A stretch of 64,000 nucleotides of DNA from Ignavibacterium sp. (lineage in GTDB: Bacteria > Bacteroidota > Ignavibacteria > Ignavibacteriales > Ignavibacteriaceae), in NCBI GenBank assembly GCA_018335755.1, contig JAGXRK010000046.1, positions 1 to 64,000 of the forward strand. Reading direction: 5' to 3'. The first letter of the stretch is position 1. Each line of letters begins with the position of its first letter. The notes beneath the pieces were generated by a model. The model saw only the letters and a program-made list of their open reading frames with translations, had not been told where the DNA came from and did not search any database. This document shows positions 1 through 9,823 of the stretch, piece after piece. A program made the position numbers and the translations under genes.

Positions 1-472
1 CTCTGCAAATCAATCCTGGACACAAATCGGATTTGTCAAGTCAGCCGGAACAACAACCGAACCACAGAACTACAGCTTTGTTGATTCTAAGTTAGAAACA
101 GGTTCATACTCATACAGACTTAAAATGGTAGATCTTGATGGAAGCTTCAGCTACAGTAAAGCTGTTGAAGTTGAAATAGGAACACCTATGACGTTTGCTT
201 TGAGTCAGAACTATCCAAATCCGTTCAATCCGACTACACGCATTGACTATCAGGTTCCGTTCAATGCAAATGTACAGATTGAACTTTACAGTATAACTGG
301 TGAAAGAGTAGCAACTCTTGTAAATACCGAACTCTCAGCCGGTTACTACATAATGGATGTTGATGCTTCATCCTTAAGATTGGCTTCCGGTGTATACTTC
401 TATAGAATGATTTCTACAGATGTACAGGGAAGTAAATTTATGGATACAAAGAAGATGGTTCTTCTGAAGTAA
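1..472 (+). CDS. C-terminal part of a T9SS-secreted protein (5' truncated by window)
   Basis: The reading frame is open from base 2, so the gene begins outside the window; the first in-frame ATG at 125 is internal. The visible ~156 residues hold a beta-rich segment (WTQIGFVKSAG, YSFVDSKLETGSYSYRLKMVD) typical of the module before a sorting domain. A type IX secretion C-terminal domain follows: QNYPNPFNPTTRI near residue 72, a GERVATLV strand, ASGVYFYRM, and the KKMVLLK end. In Bacteroidota this domain carries exported proteins through the outer membrane and is then removed. The functional domain is not visible. A strong terminator follows 25 bp after the stop. Confidence 0.9.
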   Translation, partial: SANQSWTQIGFVKSAGTTTEPQNYSFVDSKLETGSYSYRLKMVDLDGSFSYSKAVEVEIGTPMTFALSQNYPNPFNPTTRIDYQVPFNANVQIELYSITGERVATLVNTELSAGYYIMDVDASSLRLASGVYFYRMISTDVQGSKFMDTKKMVLLK

Positions 473-497
473 TACTGCTCTAATTTGTTCTATAAAG

Positions 498-530
498 AGA
501 CACCCCGATAAGCACGGGGTGTCTTTTTTT
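498..530 (+). terminator. Rho-independent terminator of the T9SS cargo gene
   Basis: A perfect 10-bp stem (AGACACCCCG at 498-507, CGGGGTGTCT at 515-524) encloses a 7-nt loop and runs into a T tract ending at 530. It lies directly after the stop at 472. Confidence 0.9.
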
Positions 531-757
531 AATGAAACCTCATAATTGAATATTGAAATATGTTTAGTTAAATTTCTATTAAGAAAATGAATTAATAGTG
601 ATGCAGCAACAGTTTCTAATATTTTTTTTAGTTACCGGGTTAAAAGTCCTCAGAAGCTACTTTATATCCAGTTTCGAAAATGTTTTTTAAGCACTTCCCT
701 TCTTCCTTTCCTCAATAATTAACTTATTCATTTAATATAATCCATCAGGGGTTAATT

Positions 758-2122
758 ATGACAGCTGATACTAAAACAATTGACGATATAGAATATAAGG
801 GTAAAATAAGTTCTAAAGATGTTCACAAAGTAATTTCAAAGCATATGCTTGCTGATGGTTTTGAAATTGTTTTGGATCTGAAGCGCAGCAGAGGTATTAA
901 ATTAGTTGATGAAATTTCAGGCGATGAGTATATAGATTTTTTCACATTCTTTGCTTCGTCTCCGCTGGGACTAAATCATCCATTTTTAAACTCTGAAGCA
1001 GTTAAAAATGTACTTGGACAAGCTGCGGTAAATAAACCTTCCAATTCAGATATTTATACAACCTATATGGCTGATTTTGTTGATACATTCGGACGCATAG
1101 CAAAACCGGAATATATGAAATATCTTTTCTTTATAGCCGGTGGTGCTTTAGCAGTTGAAAATGGCTTAAAGGCAGCATTCGACTGGAAAGTAAGGAAGAA
1201 CTTTCAGAAAGGCATTAAAGAAGAAAAAGGGCACCAGGTAATTCACTTCAAGGAAGCTTTTCATGGAAGAAGCGGATACACTTTATCTCTTACAAACACA
1301 GACCCTGTCAAGATACAGCACTTTCCGAAATTTAGCTGGCCGAGGATTGTAAATCCAAAAATTAAATTTCCTTTAGAAGATAACCTGGAAGAAGTAATAA
1401 AGCTTGAAAATCAGGCAATTGAAGAGATTAAATCAGCCATAATTAAAAATCCTGACGATATTGCAGTTATGATAATTGAACCAATACAGGCAGAAGGCGG
1501 AGATAATTTTTTCAGAAAAGAATTTTTTCAACAGTTACGGCAAATAGCAGATGAGAACGATATTCTCTTAATGTTCGATGAGGTTCAAACGGGATTTGGA
1601 ATAACAGGGAAATTCTGGGCTGCAGAACATTACATTAAACCTGATATTATTGCTTTTGGCAAAAAGGCTCAGGTCTGCGGTATTATGGTTTCTGATAGAA
1701 TTGACGAAGTAAAAGATAACTGCTTTAAAGTTTCAAGCAGAATTAATTCTACCTGGGGTGCAAATTTTACTGATATGGTAAGATCCAAATATATTATGGA
1801 TGTTATTCAGGATGAAAATCTTGTTGAGAATGCCCGAATTGTTGGTGAGTACTTAAAGAATCAAATCCAATCTATTGAAGCAGAATATTCATCATTGGTC
1901 AGTAATTCACGTGGATTAGGATTAATGTGTGCATTTGACCTGCCGAATCACAAACTTCGTGATGATTTCAGAAAACTTGCATATAAAGAAAAACTAATGA
2001 TACTTGGATGCGGCGATCATTCGATTAGATTCCGTCCGCCATTAAATATTACAACTAATGAACTGGATGAGGGCTTGAATGTTATTAAAAAAGTTCTCAA
2101 ATTAATGGTGTCCAATAATTAA
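758..2122 (+). CDS. lat: L-lysine 6-aminotransferase
   Basis: PLP-dependent class III aminotransferase that moves the epsilon-amino group of lysine to 2-oxoglutarate, giving 2-aminoadipate 6-semialdehyde (piperideine-6-carboxylate). The 454-residue length is normal for the family. Seen: the N-terminal HKVISKHMLADGFEIVLDL block, IEPIQAEGGDNFF, LMFDEVQTGFG with the PLP-pyridine Asp, and FGKKAQVCG with the Schiff-base Lys near residue 302. The FGKK.QVCG signature separates this subgroup from acetylornithine and GABA aminotransferases. ATG at 758 is preceded by AGGGG. It stands alone between a terminator and rsmI; no lysine-catabolic partner is adjacent. Lysine degradation or osmolyte/2-aminoadipate supply is inferred. 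Confidence 0.9.
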   Translation: MTADTKTIDDIEYKGKISSKDVHKVISKHMLADGFEIVLDLKRSRGIKLVDEISGDEYIDFFTFFASSPLGLNHPFLNSEAVKNVLGQAAVNKPSNSDIYTTYMADFVDTFGRIAKPEYMKYLFFIAGGALAVENGLKAAFDWKVRKNFQKGIKEEKGHQVIHFKEAFHGRSGYTLSLTNTDPVKIQHFPKFSWPRIVNPKIKFPLEDNLEEVIKLENQAIEEIKSAIIKNPDDIAVMIIEPIQAEGGDNFFRKEFFQQLRQIADENDILLMFDEVQTGFGITGKFWAAEHYIKPDIIAFGKKAQVCGIMVSDRIDEVKDNCFKVSSRINSTWGANFTDMVRSKYIMDVIQDENLVENARIVGEYLKNQIQSIEAEYSSLVSNSRGLGLMCAFDLPNHKLRDDFRKLAYKEKLMILGCGDHSIRFRPPLNITTNELDEGLNVIKKVLKLMVSNN

Positions 2123-2147
2123 TTATTATTAAACTACTTGCACGAGG

Positions 2148-2174
2148 CGGCTCCGCTATGGAGCCGTTATCGTT
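2148..2174 (+). terminator. hairpin between lat and rsmI, weak terminator
   Basis: A 7-bp stem CGGCTCC/GGAGCCG (2148-2154, 2160-2166) is followed by an interrupted T-rich stretch. It lies 25 bp after the lat stop and 18 bp before the rsmI start, so it could be a weak terminator or a leader hairpin. Confidence 0.4.
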
Positions 2175-2184
2175 TTAAATTATA

Positions 2185-2883
2185 GTGAATAAAAAACTTT
2201 ATATAGTAAGTACACCCATAGGTAATTTATCTGATATTACATTGCGTGCGCTTGAAATTCTGCGCTCCGTTGATTTTATTGCGTGCGAAGATACACGAGT
2301 TACATCAAATCTACTAAAGCATTATGAAATATATAAAAAACTATTTTCGTTAAATGCTTTTAATGAATCAAATAAACTGAATACTGTAATTGAGCGTATT
2401 TTAAGTGGCGAGGATGCAGCTTTGGTTTCAGATTCAGGTACTCCCACTATTTCCGATCCCGGCAGCAGACTTATATCTGAGGCAATTTTAAAAGGGATTG
2501 AAGTTATTTCAATACCGGGACCATCTGCTATTATATCGGCTTTATCTATCTCCGGACTTCCAACTGATTCATTTGTATTTGAAGGGTTTCTACCTCAAAA
2601 AAAAGGACGACAAAAAAAACTACTTGAATTATCAGATGAATCCAGGACAATTGTGTTATACGAATCTGTTCACAGGATTGAAAAATTAATTTATGAATTG
2701 ATTCAATATATGCCGCAAAGATATACTGTAGTATGCAGAGAGCTGACAAAAAAATTTGAAGAGTGCTGGCGTGGCTATCCTTCCGAATTAGAGAATAAAC
2801 TTCCAGGTAAAACTGTTAAAGGTGAATTCGTTGTTGTAATTGCTCCCAAAAAATGGGAAGTTCGAAGTAGTGATGAGAACTAA
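2185..2883 (+). CDS. rsmI: 16S rRNA 2'-O-ribose methyltransferase RsmI (C1402)
   Basis: SAM-dependent tetrapyrrole-methylase-fold enzyme that methylates the ribose of C1402 in the 16S rRNA decoding centre. Diagnostic blocks: [19 protein letters not shown] at the N terminus, [26 protein letters not shown] (SAM-binding loop) and [17 protein letters not shown]. The 232-residue length is typical. The start codon is GTG at 2185, supported by the family's conserved N terminus beginning with this residue. The gene ends by overlapping the convergent apt stop by 4 bp. Confidence 0.95.
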   Translation: MNKKLYIVSTPIGNLSDITLRALEILRSVDFIACEDTRVTSNLLKHYEIYKKLFSLNAFNESNKLNTVIERILSGEDAALVSDSGTPTISDPGSRLISEAILKGIEVISIPGPSAIISALSISGLPTDSFVFEGFLPQKKGRQKKLLELSDESRTIVLYESVHRIEKLIYELIQYMPQRYTVVCRELTKKFEECWRGYPSELENKLPGKTVKGEFVVVIAPKKWEVRSSDEN

Positions 2884-3407
2884 TTTTCATCATCATAAAC
2901 TACCAGCGAATTTACTTTGTAATTTTTCAGTTTATCTCTTCCATTTAAAAAAGATAGTTCAATAATAAAACTTATTTGAACCACTTCCCCGCCGAGTTTT
3001 TCTATTAACTTGCAGGCAGCTTCCATAGTTCCACCGGTTGCCAAAAGATCATCGTGCATAAGAACTCTGTCCCCTTTTTGAATGGCATCTTTGTGAATTT
3101 CAATTTTATCTTCGCCATATTCAAGGTAATAAGATTCTGATATTCTCTCAGCCGGAAGCTTGTTTGGTTTTCTTACAGGTACAAATCCGCATCCAAGCTT
3201 TTCTGCTAAAGCTCCTCCAAGAATAAAACCTCTTGATTCAATCCCGACTACCTTATTGATATTTTTATCTTTTGCGATATCATATAACTGATTGATAGTT
3301 TCTTTAAGTGCATCCGGATCTTTAAGTAAAGTCGTTATATCACGGAACATTATTCCCTGTTTCGGAAAATCTTTGATGCTTCTAATAAATATTTTAAAAT
3401 CGCTCAT
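2880..3407 (-). CDS. apt: adenine phosphoribosyltransferase
   Basis: Salvage enzyme converting adenine and PRPP to AMP in the cytoplasm. The 175-residue protein has the family start ([21 protein letters not shown]), [17 protein letters not shown], and the PRPP-binding loop [17 protein letters not shown]. In that loop HDD replaces the usual VDD at the first position, while the two acidic residues and the ATGGT core are kept. It is the last gene of a minus-strand run that starts at dus, 7 bp after the enoyl-CoA hydratase stop. Confidence 0.95.
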   Translation of the reverse strand: MSDFKIFIRSIKDFPKQGIMFRDITTLLKDPDALKETINQLYDIAKDKNINKVVGIESRGFILGGALAEKLGCGFVPVRKPNKLPAERISESYYLEYGEDKIEIHKDAIQKGDRVLMHDDLLATGGTMEAACKLIEKLGGEVVQISFIIELSFLNGRDKLKNYKVNSLVVYDDEN

Positions 3408-3414
3408 GGAAAGT

Positions 3415-4164
3415 TTACTCCTTGTTCAAAAACTTTTGAATACCTTTTTTAAAGTCATCTGAAGTTCTGCTAATTACATTTAAGTTAACACAGAAATCAA
3501 TAGCAGTATTCAGATTCATATCTGATACTGAATGAATCATTTTTTTTGTAAGTCCGGTACTTAATGCTGAGTTTTTATTAATCTTTGCAGCAAGGTTTTT
3601 TGCTTCACCTAGAACATTATCAGCGAGATAATTTACGAAACCAATTTCATAGGCTCTTTTACCGGAAATAATATCTCCTGTTAAAAGCATTTGCTTGGCA
3701 TGGCTTTTAGAAATCCGTCTTAAGAGAAATACAGAAACTATTGCAGGTATGAACCCGATTTTAACTTCACTGTAACCAAACTTAGAATCTTCAGGATGGG
3801 CAACTATAAAATCACATACACTAGCCAAACCACAGCCCCCTGCAATTGCAGCACCATTTACAGCAGCTACAGTAGGTTTATTGAAATTATAAATTTGAAA
3901 AAATAATTCAGCTAGTGATTCTGAGTCCTTTTCATTTTCAATTACTGAATTATTGCTAAACTGTTTCAGATAACTTAAATCTGCTCCGGCACAAAAAGCA
4001 TCACCGGCTCCTGTTAAAATAATCGATTTTATATCTTTATTATCAGCAGATTCTGTGAAAGCAGATTTTAATCCGGCTACCATTTCCGGATGCAAAGCAT
4101 TTCGTTTTTCAGGCCTGCTAAGTGTAATCAATAATGAATTATTTATAATTTCTTTTGTAATCAT
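3415..4164 (-). CDS. enoyl-CoA hydratase/isomerase family protein
   Basis: Crotonase-fold protein of 249 residues. Start taken as ATG at 4162-4164 ([12 protein letters not shown]); the frame stays open upstream to 4275, but that stretch has no family homology and would run into the upstream gene. Oxyanion-hole and CoA-binding segments are visible: [15 protein letters not shown] and [20 protein letters not shown]. The second catalytic Glu is kept ([13 protein letters not shown]), but the position of the first (GGGCELA in classical hydratases) is Gly. That pattern suits one-glutamate members such as isomerases or methylglutaconyl-type enzymes rather than a classical short-chain hydratase. Substrate unknown; fatty-acid or branched amino-acid degradation is plausible. 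Confidence 0.85.
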   Translation of the reverse strand: MITKEIINNSLLITLSRPEKRNALHPEMVAGLKSAFTESADNKDIKSIILTGAGDAFCAGADLSYLKQFSNNSVIENEKDSESLAELFFQIYNFNKPTVAAVNGAAIAGGCGLASVCDFIVAHPEDSKFGYSEVKIGFIPAIVSVFLLRRISKSHAKQMLLTGDIISGKRAYEIGFVNYLADNVLGEAKNLAAKINKNSALSTGLTKKMIHSVSDMNLNTAIDFCVNLNVISRTSDDFKKGIQKFLNKE

Positions 4165-4181
4165 AATTAAAATCCATCTGC

Positions 4182-4784
4182 CTAACTGAAATATTTTGTT
4201 ATAAAATATACCTGAATATAAGTGGAAACAAATGCAAGTAACGTACCGGCAGCTACCTGTCCAAATGTATGGCATTTAAGTTTTATTCGAGCCCAACCTA
4301 TCAAAACGATTAATAATAGAAAGTAGCTTGCAGAAACACCAAATAAAAAAACTATCGCAGCAAAAGGACCCGCTGCACCCATAGCGTGTGCACTTATCTT
4401 CCAGTACCTGTTAATAAATATTGTAATAATTGTGTTGGAAATATAGCAAATCCAGAAAGCTATTGAAATTATGTTTACATCAAAGTAAATGAATATTACA
4501 AGTCCTATCAAATAAAATATTATTGCTATTGAAAATGGAAGTGCTCTTTCCTCTTTGATAGAAGCATCGCTGTCAACAATTAAATTCTTTCTTCTTAAAA
4601 AAAAGAATAAAATAATCGGTGCGGCAAAACCGAGTGTGTAAGCAACAAGCAACGTAACAATAATTTTTATTGATTCGGTTTCCAGATAAAACGCAAGGAA
4701 GGTAAATATTATGATAGTGAAAGAAGGCGGTACAAATAAGGTCGATATAATCCTTGCAATTTTATTTTTGAGTGTGTTTGACAA
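4182..4784 (-). CDS. PAP2-like integral membrane phosphatase
   Basis: A 200-residue protein with about five or six hydrophobic helices. Three spaced motifs resemble the type 2 phosphatidic-acid-phosphatase active site: KEERALPF for the first, SAHAMGAAG for the PSGH loop, and WARIKLKCHTFGQVAAG for SRxxxxxHxxxD, with H kept and Gln where Asp normally sits. Probable substrate is a lipid phosphate or isoprenoid diphosphate; this is inferred. Both neighbours on the same strand lie within 20 bp (dus upstream, crotonase downstream), suggesting co-transcription. Confidence 0.7.
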   Translation of the reverse strand: MSNTLKNKIARIISTLFVPPSFTIIIFTFLAFYLETESIKIIVTLLVAYTLGFAAPIILFFFLRRKNLIVDSDASIKEERALPFSIAIIFYLIGLVIFIYFDVNIISIAFWICYISNTIITIFINRYWKISAHAMGAAGPFAAIVFLFGVSASYFLLLIVLIGWARIKLKCHTFGQVAAGTLLAFVSTYIQVYFITKYFS

Positions 4785-4790
4785 TTCGGT

Positions 4791-5813
4791 TTATACCTGA
4801 AGATCTTCCTGCAGCCTGAATGGATTTGGAAAAAATGCCGGTAATTCTTTTAGTTCATCTGAATAGCGAAGCAATATATTTTTTACTGATTCAAAATCTG
4901 TATACTGCATTAATTCCATTCTTATTTTTGAAGCATGGTGCATTCCCTTAAGATAACCGGAATAAAATTTCCGGTGTTCAACAACAGCTCTTCGTTCTCC
5001 TTTTATTTCAATTGCAAGCTCAAGATGCCTTAAGCAGGTATTAATTTTAATATCGTCATTTATTACAGTGGAAATTTTCCCTGTAGTAAGTAATTCTTTT
5101 GCTTCTTTAAAAATCCAGGGATTGCCTATCGCTCCACGGGCAATCATAACGGCATCAGCATTTGTATCATCAAAAGATTTTTTTACGTCCTGCGCTGTGA
5201 GAACATTGCCGTTAAGAATTACAGGAATAGATACAGCATTTTTAACCTTATCAATCCAGCTCCAATCAGCATCACCCTTGTGACCCATTTGCCTGGTCCT
5301 GCAATGAACCGTTAATGCTTTTATCCCAACATCTTCAAGCATTTTAGCTGCTTCTACAATTCGAATGCTTTTACTGTCCCATCCTATCCTGGTTTTTACA
5401 GTGACAGGAAGAGAAACGGAATCAACAACTGCTTTAACCATTTTTTGCAGGTAAGGTAAATCCTTTAGGAGAGCAGAACCGGCACCGCATCCAACTACAT
5501 TTTTAACCCAGCATCCGGCATTTATATCAATCAGATCAGGATTTTCTGCTTCAGCAATTCTTGCAGCACCAACCATTGAATCTATATTTCCTCCATAGAT
5601 CTGTATTCCAACAGGTCTTTCCTCTTCAATGATTTTTAGTTTTTTATGTGTGCGTTCATTGGCACGGACTAATCCCTCTGAATTTACAAATTCAGTGTAA
5701 ACGAGATCGGCACCGAGTTCTTTGCAAACTAACCTGAAAGATATATCTGTAATATCTTCCATCGGTGCAAGCAGAATTCCTTTTTCTATTTCTATGTTTC
5801 CAAATTTTAACAT
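4791..5813 (-). CDS. dus: tRNA-dihydrouridine synthase (DusB-like)
   Basis: FMN-dependent TIM-barrel enzyme reducing uridines in the tRNA D loop. Seen: GILLAPMEDITDISFR (FMN phosphate region), IQIYGG, DINAGCWVKNVVGCGAG with the catalytic Cys, VTVKTRIGWD, LTVHCRTR and ADAVMIARGAIGNPWIF. The usual GCPVK is GCWVK here; the acid Cys is intact. Start chosen as ATG at 5811-5813 (MLKFGNIEIEKG, 340 aa); the alternative four codons upstream is TTG. First gene of the dus/PAP2-like/crotonase/apt run. Confidence 0.93.
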   Translation of the reverse strand: MLKFGNIEIEKGILLAPMEDITDISFRLVCKELGADLVYTEFVNSEGLVRANERTHKKLKIIEEERPVGIQIYGGNIDSMVGAARIAEAENPDLIDINAGCWVKNVVGCGAGSALLKDLPYLQKMVKAVVDSVSLPVTVKTRIGWDSKSIRIVEAAKMLEDVGIKALTVHCRTRQMGHKGDADWSWIDKVKNAVSIPVILNGNVLTAQDVKKSFDDTNADAVMIARGAIGNPWIFKEAKELLTTGKISTVINDDIKINTCLRHLELAIEIKGERRAVVEHRKFYSGYLKGMHHASKIRMELMQYTDFESVKNILLRYSDELKELPAFFPNPFRLQEDLQV

Positions 5814-5973
5814 AACTGTTGGCAAAGATAATCATTAGTAATAATATTATTAAGCCTTTATTTAAGCTCTTTCGATGAATTTATTACCAGATCAAAAAGA
5901 GTTTAATAGACTTTAATAACATCATTATTTTTTTTAATATTGTTCAGCTAATACTCAATATTTTGGAAACTTA

Positions 5974-8127
5974 ATGCAATTTTTCTTACCTGTTCTTACA
6001 TTCATAATTATCAGTGCTCTCAGCTTATCGGCACAAATTACTAACGATACAATAAAAATTCCTGATATTGATAAAATAAGAATGGCTGATTCTTTATTTT
6101 ATCAAACAGATGATGTTGTAATTACCGGCACAAGAATTCAGAAAAAAATCATTGATATCCCTTATTCAGTAATCAGAATCAGTAATAAGCAATATCAATA
6201 CGATAGAAAAATTTCAATTAGTGATGTATTAAATTTTGTTCCGGGTGTATTTCTTCAATCCAGATACGGTAATCACGATGTTCGCATTTCAATAAGAGGT
6301 TTTGGTAGCCGATCTAATACCGGTATTCGGGGTGTTCGAATACTACTGGATGGAATCCCCGAATCTGAACCTGATGGACAAACGAGAATTGAAGCAATCG
6401 ACTTTAACTCCATTGGCAGCATTGAAATAGTAAAAGGTAACTCATCTTCATTATATACAAATGCCCCCGGCGGTGTTGTGAATTTTATAAATGATATAAA
6501 CTTCCCTCGTACATTTGGTATATCATTTAATGACTTCGGCTCTTTCAGTCAGCGAAGAAATGGCTTTAAAGTTGGGATACGTGAAGGAAATCAGGCATTA
6601 CTTGCCACTTATACTTATCATCATTCTAATGGATATAGAGTGCATAGTCAGGATTACTGGCACATTTTAAATCTGGTTTATGATGTGTTTCCAAGCCGAA
6701 ATACAAATTTTCAGGTACTGGGATACTTTGTGGACGGTTTGATTCGCTTAACTGGTTCACTTACAAAAGAAGAATATGATGAAGACCCCCTTCAGGCAGG
6801 TCCTCAAGAGATAGCACGCGATACCAGACGAATAAGTAAAAAAGGAAGGGTTGGTACTCGTTACATAAGCAAATTTGGAAAAGATCTTAATAACGAAATT
6901 GAAATAACAACTTACGGCACTATTAAATATTTTGAGCGAACTGCCAGAACTTATAGAATATTAAATCGGTATGGACTCGGTACTACAGTCCGCTACGTAA
7001 ATAAATCCAACATTCTGGAGAGACTTAATGAATTTTCTGTAGGAGGAGATGCGTTATATCAAACCGGTCCAATTGAAGAATATAGAAATGTCGGCGGTAG
7101 AAAAGACGATGTCAATATCGGTATAACAGATGAAACTATCGGCAACAGCGGATTTTATATTCTTAATAATTATGAAATTATTCCAAACAGATTTTCATTT
7201 CTCTTTAGCGGACGGTATGATAATGTTTATTTTTCACAGAAAGATCAGCTGCTTGAATCACGCAATTCATTGAGAAGGTTTGAGGCATTTACTCCTAAAT
7301 TTGCTTTAAATTATAAAATAACTCCATCAGTGGCTGTTTATACTTCTTACGGCTTAAGTTTTGATTCTCCGGCAGGTAATGAACTAAATAATTTTCCGAT
7401 AAGCTCAAATCCATCAATAAAACTCAATCCTGATCTTGAGCCTCAAAAGTCCAAAAATTTTGAGATTGGCATTAAAGGAAATTTGATATTTCCTCAACAA
7501 ACATTTCTCCGTAATACTTTTTTTGAATTAACCTTCTTTAACAGCATTATAGAAGATGAAATTGTACCGTTTGAAGTTTTTGGAGATGTATTTTTTAGAA
7601 ATGCAGCTCAAACCCACAGAAGCGGCCTTGAATTCGGAACTAATACTGAATTACTCAAAGGATTAAGACTGGCTGTATCATACACCTTTTCGGATTTTAC
7701 TTATGATAATTACATTGCAAGAACTATCGATATTATTGATGCCCAGATCGTAACTGAGGAGCAGGAATTTTCCGGTAATGTTGTTCCAAGTGTTCCTAAA
7801 AATAATTTATTGTTTTCAATTTCTTATGAACGAATTTTTTTTGAATTATTAACCGCTTTTAGTAAAATATCAACCCAGTATGTCAGCGGTATGTATGTTG
7901 ATGATAAGAATACTGATAAAACAAATGATTATCAGACAATTAATGCAACAGTTGGAATTGACCTGCAATTAAATAAATTTAATATAAGGTTATCTGGCGG
8001 GATGAATAATATTCTTGATGAAAAATACGTGGGTTTCATAAATATAAATTCTACTGCGGCAAGATTTTACGAAGTGGGTGAGCCAAGAAACTTCTTTACC
8101 AGTATACAGCTTGGATATTCATTTTAA
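5974..8127 (+). CDS. TonB-dependent outer-membrane receptor
   Basis: 717 residues with a signal peptide (hydrophobic 3-20, cleavage near LSAQ). It lacks the N-terminal carboxypeptidase-like extension common in Bacteroidota. A plug domain follows (VVITGTRIQKKIIDIPYSV; ISDVLNFVPGVFLQSR; RISIRGFGSRSNTGIRGVRILLDGIP; IEIVKGNSSSLYTNAPGGVVNFI), then a beta-barrel ending in the aromatic strand SIQLGYSF. It imports a scarce ligand, siderophore or other, using TonB energy. Nothing nearby identifies the substrate; the next gene, 34 bp downstream, is a T9SS cargo protein. Confidence 0.92.
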   Translation: MQFFLPVLTFIIISALSLSAQITNDTIKIPDIDKIRMADSLFYQTDDVVITGTRIQKKIIDIPYSVIRISNKQYQYDRKISISDVLNFVPGVFLQSRYGNHDVRISIRGFGSRSNTGIRGVRILLDGIPESEPDGQTRIEAIDFNSIGSIEIVKGNSSSLYTNAPGGVVNFINDINFPRTFGISFNDFGSFSQRRNGFKVGIREGNQALLATYTYHHSNGYRVHSQDYWHILNLVYDVFPSRNTNFQVLGYFVDGLIRLTGSLTKEEYDEDPLQAGPQEIARDTRRISKKGRVGTRYISKFGKDLNNEIEITTYGTIKYFERTARTYRILNRYGLGTTVRYVNKSNILERLNEFSVGGDALYQTGPIEEYRNVGGRKDDVNIGITDETIGNSGFYILNNYEIIPNRFSFLFSGRYDNVYFSQKDQLLESRNSLRRFEAFTPKFALNYKITPSVAVYTSYGLSFDSPAGNELNNFPISSNPSIKLNPDLEPQKSKNFEIGIKGNLIFPQQTFLRNTFFELTFFNSIIEDEIVPFEVFGDVFFRNAAQTHRSGLEFGTNTELLKGLRLAVSYTFSDFTYDNYIARTIDIIDAQIVTEEQEFSGNVVPSVPKNNLLFSISYERIFFELLTAFSKISTQYVSGMYVDDKNTDKTNDYQTINATVGIDLQLNKFNIRLSGGMNNILDEKYVGFININSTAARFYEVGEPRNFFTSIQLGYSF

Positions 8128-8161
8128 TGAGCTTTAATTTATTTATCAGAAAGCACTTCAT

Positions 8162-9817
8162 TTGAAAAAAATATTTTACTTCATATTATTTGGATTTTTG
8201 TTTGTATCCTCAGTTTATTTAAACTCACAGGAAAGATTAAATAATAAAAATCTGTCTGATATAATTATTGGAAGCAATTTCAGAATCTATCCCAGTAATG
8301 TAAGCCAATCTGAAACTTTTATTGTAAATCATCCTAACGATCCTGATGTACTATTTGCATCTGCTTATACGATAGTAACCAATCCTTTTTTTATCAGTGA
8401 AGGAGTATATCTTACAACAAATTCAGGTGTAAACTGGTCTGGAAGCGACACCTGCAGTGGTGCTCCCATACAATTTCATGGCGGCGAACCCGCTATTGCC
8501 ATTGATAAGGATGGTACTTTTTTATTGAATCGTTTAGGTCGGCAGCCAACTTTTATTGGCTTATACTCACATTATTCAAATGATAATGGAATAACCTGGA
8601 GTAACCAAAAAACAATTTCAACTGATGATCTGGAAAAACACTCTTTATCAAGTGATGTAAATTCTTTAAGTTTATATTATGGAAGAAGTTACGCTGTTTA
8701 TACAATGTTAGAACCACCATATAAAGTTCGAATGACATATACGAATGATGGTGGGCAGAACTGGGTTCAACCTTTTGATGTGAATAATCCCCCGCAAAGA
8801 TGCTTTGGAACTGATATTAACATTAATAAAAACAGCGAGGTGTTAGTTTGCTGGGCTGTAATGTCTGCTCCGCCTTCACCTAATGAGATAAGTATTGGAT
8901 TTGCAAAATCTAATAACGGAGGTTCTAACTGGACTGTTCAGGAAAGCCCAATTCAAACTAAAGGAATAACCGGAGTGCTTTCGCAAAAACAAAATATCAG
9001 AGTAAACAGCACTCCCAGGATTGCAGTTGATAATAGTAATAGTCCTTACAGTGGAAATATTTATATTGTTACATCACAAAAAGAACTTGCACCGGCTGGT
9101 AACGACCCAGATATTGTGCTTTTTAGATCAACTGATAACGGAAATACCTGGTCCCAGGGAATAAGGGTAAATCAGGATCCGGTTAATAATGGAAAGTTCC
9201 AGTTCTTCCCTGCCATCCATATTGATCCTCACGGAGGTATAAACATCATTTATCTCGATGACAGAAATACTACAAGTGACTCAAGCGGTATTTTCCTTTC
9301 ACGCTCAACTGATGGCGGCAATAGCTGGACAGATTACGAAATAAGTGATCATAATTTCCGACCCACTGCTGTTAGCGGAATTGGCGCAGGCAATATATCA
9401 GATCATATTGATATAACTTATACAAATGGCAAGCTTTGGCCGGTCTGGATGGATAACTCTACCGGTGTTTATCAAATATGGACTGCTCCTATAACTTTAC
9501 CACCTGTAAGTGTTGAGTACGAACAACATTTAGTTTCAGGTTTTAAACTAAATCAGAATTATCCAAATCCTTTCAATCCATCTACTAAGATCAGTTGGCT
9601 GTCACGAACTGGCAGTTGGCATACATTGAAGGTACTAGATATTCTTGGAGGAGAAATTATAACGCTCGTAAATGAATATAAACCAGCAGGTAGTTATGAA
9701 ATTGAATTTAATTCCAATGATTCCGGTAACCGAAACAAATTAACTAGTGGAATATACTTTTACAGATTACAAACTGGTGAGTTTTCAGAAACAAAACCAA
9801 TGGTTTTACTTAAGTAA
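8162..9817 (+). CDS. secreted sialidase-like BNR-repeat protein with T9SS sorting domain
   Basis: 551 residues. The start is TTG at 8162 (KKIFYFILFGFLF is an ideal signal peptide); no ATG in frame sits before it. The body is a beta-propeller with recurrent Asp-box repeats, visible as SNDNGITW, TNDGGQNW, SNNGGSNW, STDNGNTW and STDGGNSW, as in exo-sialidases and sortilin-like proteins. Sialidase catalytic residues were not established, so glycosidase activity is not claimed. C-terminal sorting domain: LNQNYPNPFNPSTKI ... SGIYFYRL ... KPMVLLK. The last 12 bp overlap the convergent gene in a palindrome. Confidence 0.88.
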   Translation: MKKIFYFILFGFLFVSSVYLNSQERLNNKNLSDIIIGSNFRIYPSNVSQSETFIVNHPNDPDVLFASAYTIVTNPFFISEGVYLTTNSGVNWSGSDTCSGAPIQFHGGEPAIAIDKDGTFLLNRLGRQPTFIGLYSHYSNDNGITWSNQKTISTDDLEKHSLSSDVNSLSLYYGRSYAVYTMLEPPYKVRMTYTNDGGQNWVQPFDVNNPPQRCFGTDININKNSEVLVCWAVMSAPPSPNEISIGFAKSNNGGSNWTVQESPIQTKGITGVLSQKQNIRVNSTPRIAVDNSNSPYSGNIYIVTSQKELAPAGNDPDIVLFRSTDNGNTWSQGIRVNQDPVNNGKFQFFPAIHIDPHGGINIIYLDDRNTTSDSSGIFLSRSTDGGNSWTDYEISDHNFRPTAVSGIGAGNISDHIDITYTNGKLWPVWMDNSTGVYQIWTAPITLPPVSVEYEQHLVSGFKLNQNYPNPFNPSTKISWLSRTGSWHTLKVLDILGGEIITLVNEYKPAGSYEIEFNSNDSGNRNKLTSGIYFYRLQTGEFSETKPMVLLK

Positions 9818-9823
9818 TACCAT
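9800..9823. repeat. palindromic shared 3' end of two convergent T9SS genes
   Basis: TTACTTAAGTAA at 9806-9817 is a perfect palindrome that reads Leu-Leu-Lys-stop on both strands. Extending to 9800-9823 (ATGGT... on the left, ...ACCAT on the right) only one base pair breaks symmetry, so each strand encodes Met-Val-Leu-Leu-Lys-stop. Confidence 0.95.

Noticed and set aside
4165-4275. N-terminal extension of the enoyl-CoA hydratase
   Set aside because: The extra 37 residues overlap the upstream membrane-protein gene and carry no crotonase homology.
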